Positions 34,494 to 46,871 are shown, numbered from the stretch's first letter. The stretch: DNA of 64,000 bases from Stereocaulon alpinum (GCA_018257865.1 JAEUBA010000088.1:1-64000); one strand, 5' to 3'. The notes: a model not told the origin generated them from the sequence alone. Made by a program: numbers and translations.

Positions 34494-36221
34494 ATGTTCA
34501 CGATATTACTTCTTACTATATTGTTCCCACAGATCCTGTCACAAACCAACAATCCTCATACTACAGCACTGCCTGAGACCGGCGGTGGGGCTATAGCATC
34601 AGCTGGAGATCTAGCAGCATTGCCTGCATGTGCAGTAAGTCTCGTATATTGCAGACCACCTAGCTCTGCTAACATGACATAGCAATTGTGTCTTGGAAAC
34701 TCAACGACGAGTCAAGGCAGCTGTGCTAGTGAAGATATCCAATGTCTATGCAGTAATGATAATTATGTCCAAGTTCTTTCGTGTTGCGTTGCTACAAAGT
34801 GCAACTCAGTTGATCAGGATTGTAACAATTACCTATACTAATATATATATTCAAGACGCTGATGATCTGTACAGCGGCCGCATCTTTCAATACACAACTT
34901 TGTTCCAGCGTTAATGTGACCCTCCCTAACTACCTCGGATGTGCCAATGGGGAAAACGTAGGATCTGGGAACTCACCATCACCCTCATCCAGTAGCGTTA
35001 GTGGTCTTGCAATAAGTGGTGCGACTGAAAATGGAACAGCGACAACGACGAAAGTTACGCCTGTTGGAACACCCGAGTCACAACTGTCTCTGGTTATCAC
35101 AGGCGCTGTGGCCACTTACAGTGGTGGCAAGCTCCTGATGGGCTCGTGTTCGGAACCACAACTTGCAACTATGACCCTACCTGCTGGTGGGCTTTTAGAC
35201 TATCCATGGCTTGGATGCTCTGAGGTAAATCCAGGCTGTTGTCCGTTCAATCCCAAATCTGGTGGACCACTCAGTGTCTGCCCCGCGGACTACGTTACCA
35301 CAAGCGGCGCTTGTTGTCCCTCGTAAGCCTTCTCGTATATTATCTCTGCAGGTGATAACAGAATATAGTGGCTGGTCCATATACACCTCCGCCTTTGCCG
35401 GCTCCACACCCTGCGTCACCAGCGCCCCGGTACCCTTTGTAACCCTTTCAACCACCAGATCTCCAGGTGTCTCCGTCACCGTAATAACCAACGAACTCTT
35501 CACCTTCAAATACCCCCTCGCAACCAAACCCACCAAACTAACCCCAGGCGCCATAGCTGGCATAGCAATCGGATCCTTCTCCGGAATCGCCCTCACACTC
35601 GCCGCAGCAGCCCTCCTACTCCGTCAACACCGCTCTAAAGCCCACGCAGAGCGCCGCGCAGCCACAATCTCCCAATCCGAAACCAACACCAAAGGCCTCA
35701 GCGAACTCGACCCCACTAGCCCGCACGACAACAAAGGCGGTCTTTCCGAGCTCCCAAGTCCCCGCGGCGACGACAGCAAAGGCATGTCCGAGCTCTCAAG
35801 CCCACACAGTGACAAAAGGACTATGATGTCCGAGCTCCCAAGTCCACACTCACCTATACTGCCAGAGCGAGCTTTCTACACGCCGACATCGCCGTCTGGC
35901 AAAATGGATGAGGTGTTTGAGATGGCTGCTGCGGCGCCGGCTGAGATGGAGGGAGATGTTTATTTAGATAAACACCATCCTGCACATGGGGATCAGAGTC
36001 CTGTTGGTGCTGGGGAGGGGCAGAAGGGGTCGGGTAACGTTATGGAGGCTGGTGGAGTGTCACAAAGGGAGGAGGATATGGAAGAGCCGACGCCAGCGTA
36101 CTCGCTTACCAGTGGGAAGATGCTGGGGCCGGTGGGGGATGAGCCTTATGTGGGCGGTGAGGGTAAGTACGAGGAGAGCGATGGAGGGGAGAAGCTGGGA
36201 GGTAGAGGGGATGGAAGATGA
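34494..36221 (+). CDS. CFEM-domain membrane protein with repeat-bearing cytoplasmic tail
   Basis: Four exons (34494-34634, 34683-34821, 34875-35322, 35369-36221) give 526 aa. Residues 1-16 are a signal peptide. Residues about 38-115 form a CFEM domain: PACAQLC, CASEDIQCLC with the Asp found in heme-binding CFEM proteins, SCCVATKC and a final QLC. A Ser/Thr-rich extracellular region follows, with a second Cys-rich part (CSEVNPGCCPF, ACCPS). A single transmembrane helix lies at about 300-327, then RQHRSK as stop-transfer. The tail carries four repeats around SELxSP (residues 350-405) and is Pro/Glu/Gly-rich. CFEM proteins bind heme or act in surface sensing and virulence in some fungi; here a single-pass surface receptor-like role is inferred. 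Introns 2 and 3 have nearby alternative acceptors; the chosen ones are the only ones that keep frame and domain. Confidence 0.82.
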
Positions 36222-36679
36222 TTAGGTCTCTAGTCACGTCGAAGACGCGAAGTAGGTAAGGTGTGATGAAATACTTGTGGACAGATCGGGTTGTAACTCT
36301 TTATTGGAATAATCAATCTGTTTGATACTTTCTCAAAGACTCGTAATCGTGATGTGCCAGCCCTCAAGCTATTTCCCCCTCCTGGTCCACACGTAGCTAG
36401 CCACAATTTAAGTCACGCAGGGCGGCGGGTGGTGTAACAGTGATAGACCCTGCGGCATCTAGGAACACCGCCATAGAGGCTTCGACGGCGATCTTGCATC
36501 CCTTTACACATATAGTCTGCCTCCCTGACGCGACCTCTGAGAGTCCGTCCTCTTTTGCATTAACCTCGTACTGTTCACTCTCTTCATCTGGCGGCTCATG
36601 AGCTCGCTTGATAGCATTTTCATTGATGCTTGATGCTTCATAGCCATTTCATATCCTCTAAGCGCAAGCAGTGGTATCA
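36222..36679. other. Convergent 3' intergenic region (CFEM gene / PAC1)
   Basis: 458 bp between two facing stop codons. It should hold both 3' UTRs; I see no gene. Confidence 0.6.
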
Positions 36680-38154
36680 TCAACTAGCAAAGACCCTAAC
36701 ATTCAAATCCACGCTCCCGGTCGCAATGACACACCTAATAGTCTCCTGCCCGCCTGGATCATCCTTCTTGCCAACATCGCCGTTCGTGACCATCGCAGGT
36801 CCCTTGATCACTCCAGGCGCCCACCGTAAGCAGCTCACGAAGTGCCCGTGGGCATCATCGAGTGTCTTGATACATTTGCCTTCTTGGCTAAGATCCCAGC
36901 ATCGTATCGTTTTATCGTCACCAACGCTAAGAAGATATTTGCCCCCGGGGTGGAAAACAAGTGCGCGGACCCAATTGTCGTGACCGACTAGCGTCTTGAT
37001 CAGAGTACCTCTCGAGTCCCATATCTTGATACGCTTGTCTCTCGATCCTGTGGCTAAGAACTCACCGGAGCTACTCAGTGGTGGTGGTTTCTTCAGTCCT
37101 GCCAGTGTCGCCAGATGTCCGTATGAGATCGCGGGAGCGAAGGTGCAGCATTCAATAACGTGTTCGTGGCCGAGGAATACAGCTTTCACTTCTCCTGAGC
37201 TGGCATCCCACAATCGCGCCGTCTGGTCATTACCAGCGGATAACAGCCATCGGCCGTCGAAGCTGGGCGCTACGTCACGGACCCAATCTGCGTGACCACG
37301 TAGCGTTTTTACACAGTAGCCTGTGCTAACATCCCATATTCGGAGTGACTTGTCCCTGGAGGCAGAGACGAGCAGATTGCCCGAAGCTGGCGAGCCTGCT
37401 GCACCCGATGGTACAAAACGGACCGCGGAGACAGAGTGGTCGTGGCCTGGAAGCGTTCTGATGTTTTTGTATTCGTCTGATGGGTCCCATAATTTGATGG
37501 TAAGATCTGATGAGCAGGAAGCGAGTAGTGTGCCGCCACGGGGACCGCCAAAGTCACAGTCTAACACTGCTTTCGTATGGCCTTTCACAGTTCGTTCTAG
37601 TTCGCCTAACTCCCAATCCCAGATTTTCAGTGTTGTGTCTTCAGAACCAGAGGCGAGAGAGGAGAATATGGGGTGGAAAGCGACACAAGTGATGGGGGAG
37701 CGATGAGACTGCAGAATATGGCGGGCTGGAGACCGAGGAAGCCACGAGGCGGGGTCTTGGTTGCGGCGGGAGAGAGACGTGGGTGTTGCACTGTCGAGTT
37801 CGGATTGGAGACTGGCATTGCGGGATTCTAGGTCCATTATCTATGGCAGTAGCGTTAGCATGGGCTGTCAGTAGAGACGTGGTGCAGTCGATACCTTTTT
37901 CTGTAGCCTGACCACACTTGTCCACTTTTTCTCCAGAAGGCCCTCATATTTCTTGCTGGTAGCATCGTCAAAGGAATCCCCTATACCCAACTCCTCGCGG
38001 AGTGCTGCGGCGCTGCTTGCGAGCTTGATAGATGATAGATAAGCGATGATTGATTTGTGGCTGCAAATCTATCAGCTGTTGCAAACCCACATATGACGGC
38101 TCGGCTGCTTACTCACAGCTCCTCTGCTTGTCTGGTCGTAAGAAGCTGGCTCAT
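36680..38154 (-). CDS. PAC1: Nuclear distribution protein PAC1 (LIS1/NudF homolog)
   Basis: Three exons (38154-38117, 38060-37895, 37840-36680) give 454 aa, the usual fungal size. The N-terminus MSQLLTTRQAEELHKSII with the following AYLSSI is a LisH dimerisation motif, split by intron 1. A short coiled coil follows (KKYEGLLEKKWTSVVRLQKK and MDLESRNASLQSELD, joined by intron 2). Then come seven WD40 repeats (about 105-454) with GH...WD signatures such as SGSEDTTLKIWD, SASRDKSLRIWD, SAGNDQTARLWD and SVGDDKTIRCWD. LIS1 binds the dynein motor and regulates its attachment to microtubules; in hyphae it is needed for nuclear migration. The gene shares a 606-bp head-to-head promoter with STU2. Confidence 0.95.
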
Positions 38155-38760
38155 TGCTTGTAATGTGGATGCATCCACAGCTCAGTCCTCTTCTTTACAC
38201 TTCTTGATTTTTAGCGACCCTGGGCACCCTTTGTATATCCCGAGACTAGCTCTTCCTTTGCGGCTTTGTGGTGTTAAAACTTCTAGGGCCTTCCTGAAGT
38301 GACCTGGTATCTCGCATAAACAATGTGGGCAAACACCCGAGGGAAGAGTTCGCCTGGGAGTTGAAGACGATCTTGGGGAGGGAAAACTATGGTGAATTAT
38401 GGCCGGCTGTACTGTAGAATTCCAGACTTGAATGCAAACTGTATGACGAGCATTAGCACTTGTGGGGTGCCTTGATGGGCTGCATGGGGCCGTCGTCACT
38501 GCTCCAACGCCGCGGTTGCTCCGCGCCAAGCCCGCTTTTTGTTGACAATTCGCGTGGGACCGCCAACATCTCCTTTACTAGTCCTACAATATTAGAGTTG
38601 TTGCTGTCATATTCAACGCTGCTACTGGGTCGATGCGAAAGCCTCTTACTCTGGAAGATCGAAAGAGCTGCCCGAACCATCCCAAGTCGCTACGAAATCC
38701 GGACGTCTGCGACTCCGCAAACCAAACTGATTGAAAGTTACAGCAACCACTAACCCACAG
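38155..38760. promoter_or_regulatory. Shared divergent promoter of PAC1 and STU2
   Basis: The only sequence between the start codons of PAC1 (minus) and STU2 (plus) is 606 bp, so both promoters must lie here or overlap the genes. Short frames inside are not supported. No clear TATA box was seen. Confidence 0.65.
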
Positions 38761-41545
38761 ATGGCGGAGCAAGAGGAGGACTTCAGCTTACTACCATTGC
38801 AAGATCGCGTCACTCACAAGGTTCGTCTGACTCAACCACCTCCAGGACGCCGATTTCTGGCTAAGACATAATAGAATTGGAAAGTACGGAAGGAGGGTTG
38901 GGAAGATGCAGCGAGGGCCTTTGCCGCTACTGCAGACGAATCAGACCCCGTATTCAGGCCGTTTATCTTAGGCTCCGATCTGTGGAAAGGTGCTGTCACA
39001 GACTCAAACGTTGCTGCGCAGCAAGAAGGACTCAGTGCTTTGTGCGCTTTCCTCAAATATGGTGGTTCCCAGGCTTGTTCAAGGTTTGCAGACGCATGGA
39101 TACAATCCGGGATTGTTCCAATGGGACTGATGGGGACACAGATCTCGGAGTGCTACAATACAGCCTATAGTCGAAAAGGGACTGCCGTCAGCGAAAGCCG
39201 GAGCGAAGCAGAGCTCCTTGGAAGCATTACTACTTTACATTGAGATTGAAGGAAAATCAGACGCCCTGCTAGAGGACGTACTTCAAGGTCTCTCCAACAA
39301 ACAACCGAAAGTTGTTGCGGCGACCCTAGGAGCTTTGACCGCCATATATCATGCTTATGGAGTGAAGATAGTGGAGCCAAAACCCTCATTGAAAGCCCTC
39401 CCAAAAGTTTTCGGCCATGCAGACAAGAATGTCCGCGCTGAAGCGTCAAATCTTGCAGTCGAGCTGTACCGATGGCTTCGTGAGGCTATGAAGACACTGT
39501 TCTGGAATGAGTTGAAGCCCGTGCAGCAACAAGACCTAGAAAAATTGTTCGAGGGAGTGAAATCAGAACCGTCGCCAAAGCAGGACCGGCTACTACGCGC
39601 TCAAGAACAAGCGGCGGCTGCTGCTCCAGTTGCTGATGAGGAAGATCTTGAAGTTGAAGAGGAGGCAGAGGAGGAGGCGCCTGCCGAAGCATTTGATCTC
39701 GCCGAGCCGGTGGATGTACTGAAGAAGATCCCAGGGGATTTTCATGAAAACCTTGCATCAACAAAATGGAAGGAACGTAAAGAGGCCCTGGATGCGCTCT
39801 ACGAGGTAGCCAATACCGATCGGATACAGGACGGTCACTACGATGAGATCATAGCAGGCCTTGCCAAGTCAATGAAGGATGCAAACATTGCAGTGGTTAC
39901 AACAGCTGCAAACTGCGTTGAAGTTCTCGCGAAAGGACTACGAAGAAGTTTTGCCAAATACAAGAGCAGAATAATGGGACCCATGATGGAAAGGCTAAAG
40001 GAAAAGAAACAGTCTGTTGCTGATGCTCTTAGTCAAGCTTTAGACGCCGTTTTCGCCTCAACAAGTCTTTCGGAATCTTTGGAAGACATTCTTGAATTCC
40101 TCAAGCATAAAAATCCACAGGTGAAGTCGGAGACTCTGAAGTTCCTGATTCGATGTTTGAAGTTGACTAAGGACGCACCATCGAAACCAGAAACTAAGTC
40201 AATAGCTGAAGCTGCAACCAAATTACTGACAGAGTCTGTTGAGGGTCTCAGAGCAGGAGGTGCCGAAGTTCTTGGAACGCTGATGAAGATCATGGGCGAG
40301 CGAGCAATGGCTCCGTATATGGATGGGCTGGACGACATACGAAAAACAAAGATCAAGGAGTATTGCGACGCTGCACAAGTAAAAGCAAAAGACAAGCCAA
40401 AGCCAGTCGCACCACCACCCAAAGCTGCACCTCTAGCACAGAAAAGAGCTCCTACCACCAAAAAGGCCGCTCCAGGTCTTAAGGCTCCCGTCAAACGAGC
40501 ATCTACGCCTCAATCCGAGAAGCCAACAGCATCCTCACCTCAATCAAGACCTCCAGTAGGGAAAGCCTTACCCTCCAAGCTTGGAGGCCTACAAAAGTCA
40601 GGTTTGGCAGCACCCTCAGCAGGCATGAAGAAGAAGCTTCCGGGTGCCGGCCCTGCACCAACTTTCGCATCTCCCAAGAGAAACATCACCTCGCCCTCAC
40701 CCTACGAAGAAGCTCCAGCTCCCAAACTAGGTCGTGGTCTCACAGGCCGGCCATTGGGCAAACCTGCCGCGCCCGTAGAACCTGCCGCACCCTCCGCTTC
40801 AGCAGGCATGACAGCTGCTGAACGCGAAGAGCTCGAAAGCCTACGTGCGGACAAAGATCGCTTACTCCGCGTGAATGACGACCTCCGGACAGAGAAATCG
40901 AAACTTACATCTCAAATCCATGAATTACAAAATCAAAACGCACAGCTGATAGAAGACCACACGCGAGATGTACTGAGTATCAAAGCTAAGGAGACGCAAT
41001 TGGTGCGCGCGAGGTCAGACGCAGAGGCTGCGGAGAACCTGGTGCAACGACAAGGTCGAGAAATGGAAAGGTTGAAGCGTGAGCTCTCAAGGAATGTTCG
41101 AGAAGCCAGTCCTCTCAACGCAGATGACCAAATCTATCAAGACCGAGGTTTGAACGGCTCCCAGCATCACCCTGGCATAGAGCGGTACGACAGCGGCAGA
41201 CCAGAAAGCCGGGAAGTAGGGTACCAGCGTGCAAGGAGCTATATGGGTAGTCCGAGTGAGGAGAAGGAAAACGGAAGCTTAGATGTTGGTGCTGGGAAGA
41301 AGCCCAGCATGGGTCGGCCTCTTAGTGGCGATACTCTAGCAGCTGGTAGAGGAGATGACAGTGGCGGAGCGCCTGCGGCTGGACAGGGTGTCGATAGCTA
41401 CAAGCGGGCGGCGGAGGTTACGAGTCAATTGAAGGCGAGGATTGAGCAGATGAAGGTGAGTCCGCAAATTTGCTACCACCCCTTGCTAGTGGAGGTGCTA
41501 ATGTTCATGTAGGCAAAGCAAGGTCTCACAAGACCTGGGCGATAA
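38761..41545 (+). CDS. STU2: Microtubule polymerase of the XMAP215/Dis1/TOG family
   Basis: Four exons (38761-38820, 38875-39083, 39142-41455, 41513-41545) give 871 aa. Two TOG domains of HEAT-like repeats are visible: TOG1 about 1-240 (VTHKNWKVRKEGWE, then ALLLYIEIEG and KQPKVVAATLGAL) and TOG2 about 276-505 (STKWKERKEALDALYEV, FLKHKNPQVKSETLKFL). A Lys/Pro/Ala-rich basic linker follows, then a coiled coil at about 645-745 beginning AEREELESLRADKDRLL. Fungal members have two TOG domains and dimerise by the coiled coil; they bind tubulin dimers and speed growth at microtubule plus ends and at spindle poles. The last exon codes only for ten residues (AKQGLTRPGR), reached by a 57-bp intron with a CTAAT branch point; without it the protein would end in a different tail. 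Confidence 0.92.
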
Positions 41546-41845
41546 GCAGGAATTCTGATTCAAACGAGCGAGCATTTCTTCATTACCTCTCGTCGATTGT
41601 AATGATAGGGTATTCACAAAGGCGTTATGCATTTTCAATACCCAAAATGATCATAGCATTGTAGCCCCCTAGGCGTGGCTTCGACCGTTTATGTGTAAGA
41701 TACATGTAATTATCTAGTGGACTACTAAGCCAGAAATAACAGTCTCACAGCAAGGTCATGAAATTGACCTTTGAAATGTTTTCATTTGGCTTCGTGCATG
41801 CTACAGATGATTAGGAGCGGAGCAAGCTCATGGTAAGTGACCTGT
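41546..41845. other. Convergent 3' intergenic region (STU2 / RPL8)
   Basis: 300 bp between facing stop codons; it should contain both 3' UTRs. No other feature seen. Confidence 0.6.
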
Positions 41846-43030
41846 TTAGATCTTGATCGCGCTCTCGAGTGCTTTCCTCTTCTTCTCTGTCCGTGCAATA
41901 GCTTTCTGCCCCATGATGCCTCCACCCCAGTGCTTCTTCGACTCCTCATACTTCTCCGAGTAGCCTTCCTTGATTGTCGAGACGAGCTTCGAGAGCTCGG
42001 ACTTATCTTCTGAGCGGACTTCCGTGAGGGCGAGGACAGCTGCTGTCTGTTGAATGGAGTACATACTTAGCAACTATGTGAAAGGATGTTGGATTAGGTT
42101 GCCTTACCTTCTTGTGCACAACAACGCCCAATCTAGCCTTGCCTTTGACAATAGCATATGGCACACCCATCTTCCTACATAGCGCTGGCAAGAAGATAAC
42201 TAATTCAATAGGATCCACATCATTAGGAATGAGCACCAGCCCCGCCTTCTTGTTCTCGATCAAGCCCACAACGTGATTAAGTCCATACTTCACCGCATAC
42301 GGCTTCTTGCTGACATCCTCCTTCTTCTTCCCCTCAGAAACAGCCGTGGCCTCCTTATGTAATCGCTCCTTCTTCTCAGCCTTAGTCTCTGGCTTGTATT
42401 TGTTTAGGAGCTTGAAGGTTTGAGCGGCTGTGTTGCGGTCGAGGACATTGGAGAATTGGGCTATCGCGGGTGGGACTTTGAGGCGGAGGTTGAGGATCTT
42501 CTTTTGGCGTTGGAGGCGGACGTATTCGGGCCACTTTACCATGCGCGAAAGATTGCGGCGTGGTTGGATGTCCTGGCCTATGCCGAAGTTGCGGGGACGC
42601 TTTTCGATGAGAGGGTTCTGTAGGTACCGAAATACTGATTAGTACCGTCGAAGCACTCACAATCATGTCTAAGCTGCGAGGAAAGATAGATGATTGAGGA
42701 TTGGGAGTATTGACTTACCTTCGCAGTCTTCTTCGTAGCCCCCGCCTTACTTTGGGGGAAAGGCGCCGGCGCGGCCTTCTTGCCTTGCTTGGGAGGCTAT
42801 CATTGAGGAAAGAAGATCATCAGCGAATCATGTTCACCAGTGAGATCTTCTCTGAACTCTAGAGAGACCGCGAGCTGCATTGCTGCAAGCCCGTGGCTCA
42901 AGCCAAAATCTTCACCAGTGCTGGTCCACTCCGAAAAGCTTGCAGCCAAAGGCGGAAACCCTCAATCGGTGACATTATTGCGGCGTACTGGCTCCATTGA
43001 TGGAGACAGTGAAGAGGTGAAGCTTACCAT
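41846..43030 (-). CDS. rpl8: 60S ribosomal protein L8 (eL8, L7Ae family)
   Basis: Four exons (43030-43028, 42796-42719, 42617-42108, 42046-41846) give 263 aa, close to the usual ~256. Exon 1 codes only for the ATG; intron 1 is 231 bp, the longest complete intron in the window. The protein starts MPPKQGKKAAPAP, is Lys-rich, and has the L7Ae core (KPYAVKYGLNHVVGLIENKK, LVLIPNDVDPIELVIFLPALC, YAIVKGKARLG). eL8 binds 25S/5.8S rRNA in the large ribosomal subunit. An early intron in ribosomal protein genes is common in fungi and can affect expression. The intron was checked for a C/D snoRNA: no convincing paired boxes. Confidence 0.96.
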
Positions 43031-43433
43031 GATTGTTGAGTCTGTTGTCGTCGGTGATGGAAGGGAGTCTTAACTTTACTGAATTGGCAAGACCGAGTTT
43101 GTGGTGATCCGCCTAAGCGAAGCTTGGCGAGCTAGGCCAAGCCCTAGGGCTGACTACGGGCGAGTACGGTAAACAACGCAAGCGCTGTAGGTACCAACTT
43201 CTGTCAGCCTCAAGCCACCGAGCATTCACTGTATTCCAGCAAGTCTGGAAGCCAGCTTGCTTCATCCAACATGGGATGTCTCATAGATTGAGTTCTGTTC
43301 ACCAATATAATACACTTCACGACCCTCACATTCCCTGAACCGAGCGTAGTCTGGGACTGGATATATAAACCGCCGTACTGTACTGGACCGTTCCCATTTG
43401 TCGATAGTCGCGACTCATATTGATGCCAGTGAG
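43031..43433. promoter_or_regulatory. Divergent promoter RPL8 / F-box gene
   Basis: 403 bp between the two start codons. A TATATAAA lies at 43362-43369, 65 bp before the F-box ATG on the plus strand, a plausible TATA box for that gene. Confidence 0.55.
43362..43369 (+). promoter_or_regulatory. Putative TATA box of the F-box/WD40 gene
   Basis: TATATAAA on the plus strand, 65 bp upstream of the ATG at 43434. Position and sequence fit; no expression evidence. Confidence 0.45.
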
Positions 43434-46330
43434 ATGGCGAGCTATCAAGCCCTTTTCTCTCAGTTGACGACGCCTAATGTCAAGATGGATCCTTCTTACA
43501 AGGTCGATGAGGGCTACTCAGAGGATACGAGAAGTCAAGATGGTCTCGAATCGCCCATGAGCATAGAGCCTGGAAGTTACGGTGCGCTGGCATCGCAAAT
43601 GGGGAGTGGAAGTGTCTTACTATCTGACCTCATGGCTCTCAGTGAGACCGAGAGAAGTGGTAAGTTGCACCGGTCCCGGGTCCATTGCCACAATCGCTAT
43701 GTTCATACTGACCAGAATCAGAGTTTGCTTACAAGATCCTACGCACTTTAAGGGTTTCATCCATCGCCTCCGTTGTCGACCGATTATGGCCTTGTTTCCA
43801 CAAAGATCCCATCCAGATCCTCCCACCAGAGATCATGTCACAGATATTCTCTTACCTAACGCCGTCAATGCTGTTGGAGGCGTCTCGGGCGTCGAAGACC
43901 TGGCGAGAACGAGTCTTAGACAGTAGGCTTTGGAAGCACAAATTCAAAACGGAGGGGTGGAGCTTAGACATGGAGGAAATTGAACGCTATGAGCAAACAC
44001 GCGGTGCAAGTGGGTCAGGGTCACGGCTATCACGTGTAGCGCAAGGAAAGCAAAGAGGACCTAGTATGGGGAAGGGAGGAATGCCTGGAAGGCTTAATTC
44101 GATAAGAAGCCCTCAAAGTGCGCGAATGCGTCACAAAACGTATTGGCCACGTCCAGAACTATCCCGTACTAAGATCAAGGTTGAGGAAGATGCAGGAGAG
44201 ACTCGGCCAAATTTAGAGGGCTGCCAGAGTACTCTCGGTGACTCTCACGAAGGCGAAAGTGAAGACCAGCAAGCCCCAGGCGATGATCACGACATGCGGG
44301 ACGCTGGGACTCTCTCACCTGTATCAGATGCGCAAAGCCCAGCAGAATCCTGCGAAGGACGAAGGGTATCTGAATTCCTGCAGGCGAAGGAAGCGCAGCT
44401 CCGCACCGAGAGGTTGATGCTGGATACGCAGCAACCAAAGACACCGGAAAGAGAACCCAACATAAAACCCGAGCGAGCACTGTCGGAAGAGCAGCCTCTG
44501 TTGTTTTCTCCTTCCTCTGATCGCCCAAGGCTGAATTATCACCACGTCTTCAAGCAGAAGCAAAAGCTGGAGGATAACTGGAATAATGGACAGTACAGAT
44601 GCTTTCAACTCCCGCATCGCAATCATCCTCAAGATGCACATACCGAATGTGTCTACACGATACAGCATTCGGGGCAGTATCTTGTCAGCGGAAGTCGGGA
44701 CCGTACGCTTCGAATATGGGACCTAGATACGGAGAGGCTTGTTACGGAGCCTTTGCATGGTCATACCGGTTCTGTGCTCTGCCTACAATTCGATCATAGT
44801 CAAGAGGAGGACATCATCATCTCGGGCAGTAGCGACACTCATGTCATTCTGTGGCGATTTTCCACAGGAAGGATGATCAAGCAACTCACAAACGCACACC
44901 GAGAGTCAGTCTTGAACCTGAAATTCGATAAAAGATTCCTCGTGACTTGCTCGAAAGACAAGACGATCAAAATATGGAACCGGCACGAGCTGCGCCCTGG
45001 CGACCGAAACTATCCAGTGAAAGGAGTTTCGGGCGGTGGTCAGTGTCCAGCCTATATAATCGACATGCACAGTATCAGCTCTTCGCTGCGGAACGAGCAG
45101 TTCAGTTTCTCCGATGTTATGCTGGAGCCTTATACACACTTGATGACGCTTGATCTTCACGGCGCAGCTGTCAATGCTATTCAAATATACAAGGACGAGC
45201 TAGTTTCGGCATCTGGAGACCGGAATCTCCGCGTCTGGAATATACACACAGGAGAATGCGGGACCAAGATCGAAGCTCATAAGAAAGGTATTGCATGTGT
45301 CCAGTATGACGGCAAGCGTATCGTGAGTGGAAGTAGCGACAATAACATCTGCATCTGGGATCCAATCACCAAAACCGAAGTTGCTCGCCTAGAGGGTCAT
45401 AGCAGGCTTGTAAGGACGATTCAAGCTGCATTCGCTGACTATCCAGGCGGGCGAGACAGGCTTGAGGCTGAAGCTGACGTAGTAAATCGCCAGTGGAAAG
45501 CTGCCAGTATCGCCGGGCTAATTCCGGCGCCCACTTCTGCTGGAAGGCAACCTCGTGTCGTTCCAGGATCTCGAAAGCCAAGAGACATTAGGAGCGTGGG
45601 TGCTAAGATACCTCCGAGCGGTGGTGGTAGTAAATGGGGGCGGATAGTTTCTGGGTCCTACGACGAAACCATCATCATCTGGAAGAAAACAGCCGACGAT
45701 GAATGGGTCATCGGTCATCGCCTACGTCAAGAGGAGGCTCTCCGCGCCGCCGGCCCTCCTCTAATCCCTCGATCAGATCTTCAGAATCAGACTGCAGCTA
45801 ATACTCGGATCAATCAGACCCTCACACAACACGATTATGTTCCGAACCAAGTCAGCAACCAGCAAGCGACCCAAGCACAGCCGACCACATCCCAGCCTCA
45901 ACCACAGACAGCACAGGTAACGAACCAGGGTAACCAGAATCCAGCACCACCGCCCAACCAATCACACCCTCTATTCGGGAACGCAGGCTACCAGGCCACG
46001 CCAATTAATTGGCCTCCTCCCTTAGGCCCCCCAATTACCCAACAGCGTCAACAACAACCGCAACAGCAGCAACCCCCCCAACAAAACACACAACCACCAC
46101 CCCAACCCCAACACCCTCCGCCCCCCCCACAACCCCACCACGCACCACCGCGACCACCTCACCCAGCGGCCGCCCAAGTCGGCCAACCAAACGCCCGAGT
46201 CTTCAAACTCCAATTCGACGCGCGAAGAATAATATGCTGTTCGCAAGATCCAAAGATAGTAGGATGGGATTTCGCGAATGGAGATGAGGAGATTATCGAA
46301 TGTAGTCGGTTCTTTGCTGCGCCTCAATGA
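43434..46330 (+). CDS. F-box/WD40 protein, SCF ubiquitin-ligase substrate receptor
   Basis: Two exons (43434-43659 and 43722-46330) give 944 aa. An F-box is at about 106-150 (ILPPEIMSQIFSYLTP, SKTWRERVLDSRLWK), which binds Skp1. A disordered 230-residue linker follows, then WD40 repeats from about 380 to 730 (SGSRDRTLRIWD, TCSKDKTIKIWN, SASGDRNLRVWN, SGSSDNNICIWD). The last repeats are separated by insertions, and a final blade-like element (VFKLQFDARRIICCSQD) sits after a Gln/Pro-rich stretch at about 765-895. The layout resembles beta-TrCP-like fungal proteins such as Neurospora FWD-1, which targets the clock protein FRQ; that orthology is likely but not proven here. The ATG at 43434 is the first in frame; an internal ATG at 43835 would delete half the F-box. 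Confidence 0.85.
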
Positions 46331-46794
46331 TGGGTGTTGAGGAGCGGAGAATTACTGGAGGTGCATAGTTGCAAGTCATCTATATAAGCGGGATGCATTA
46401 GACGGTGCAAGTACGGTAGCAATTTGCTTATGTGGAGCTTGAGGTATTCAATTGGCGGAGCGATTTGGCAAAAGCTTTCCGGACATGGGTTGAATAGCAT
46501 TTGGTAGCAGGATATATAGCGTGAACCCATTAATTGACACTATACCAAGCGGTTCTTGACTGATTGACTTCGGCTACGTTTCTTGAATGGAAGGTTTACT
46601 GTGTCTTGCTCATTCATTTGTAGAAACCCACTGAACACGGGATACTGAATCGGCATGCCAAAAGTTGCACATAACACTGCACAAGGTGAGTTTGAGACAA
46701 TGTGTATCGCATGATCCATTCTCTATGATTCTGACCGAGAAAGACCCCATCTATCTACCTCCACCATCCGCCACGCCCACCAACCAGACCAACT

Positions 46795-46871
46795 CCCTCC
46801 AATGACCGTACAGCAAGCCTCAGTCGCGACCTAAAGGTCGACTTACACCGAATAAGCCTGCGCACGAGCAC
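46795..46871. repeat. Palindrome-bearing direct repeat, copy 1
   Basis: Starts CCCTCCAATGACCGTACAGC and ends GCCTGCGCACGAGCAC. Its centre is CGACCTAAAGGTCG, an almost perfect palindrome. Copy 2 follows at a period of 101 bp. Confidence 0.85.

Noticed and set aside
42797..43027. Possible C/D-box snoRNA in RPL8 intron 1
   Set aside because: A TGATGA occurs only near the 3' end of the intron and no matching D box or terminal stem is visible.
42840..43073. 77-codon plus-strand frame
   Set aside because: It lies within RPL8 intron 1 and promoter, lacks features, and is antisense to a well-supported gene.
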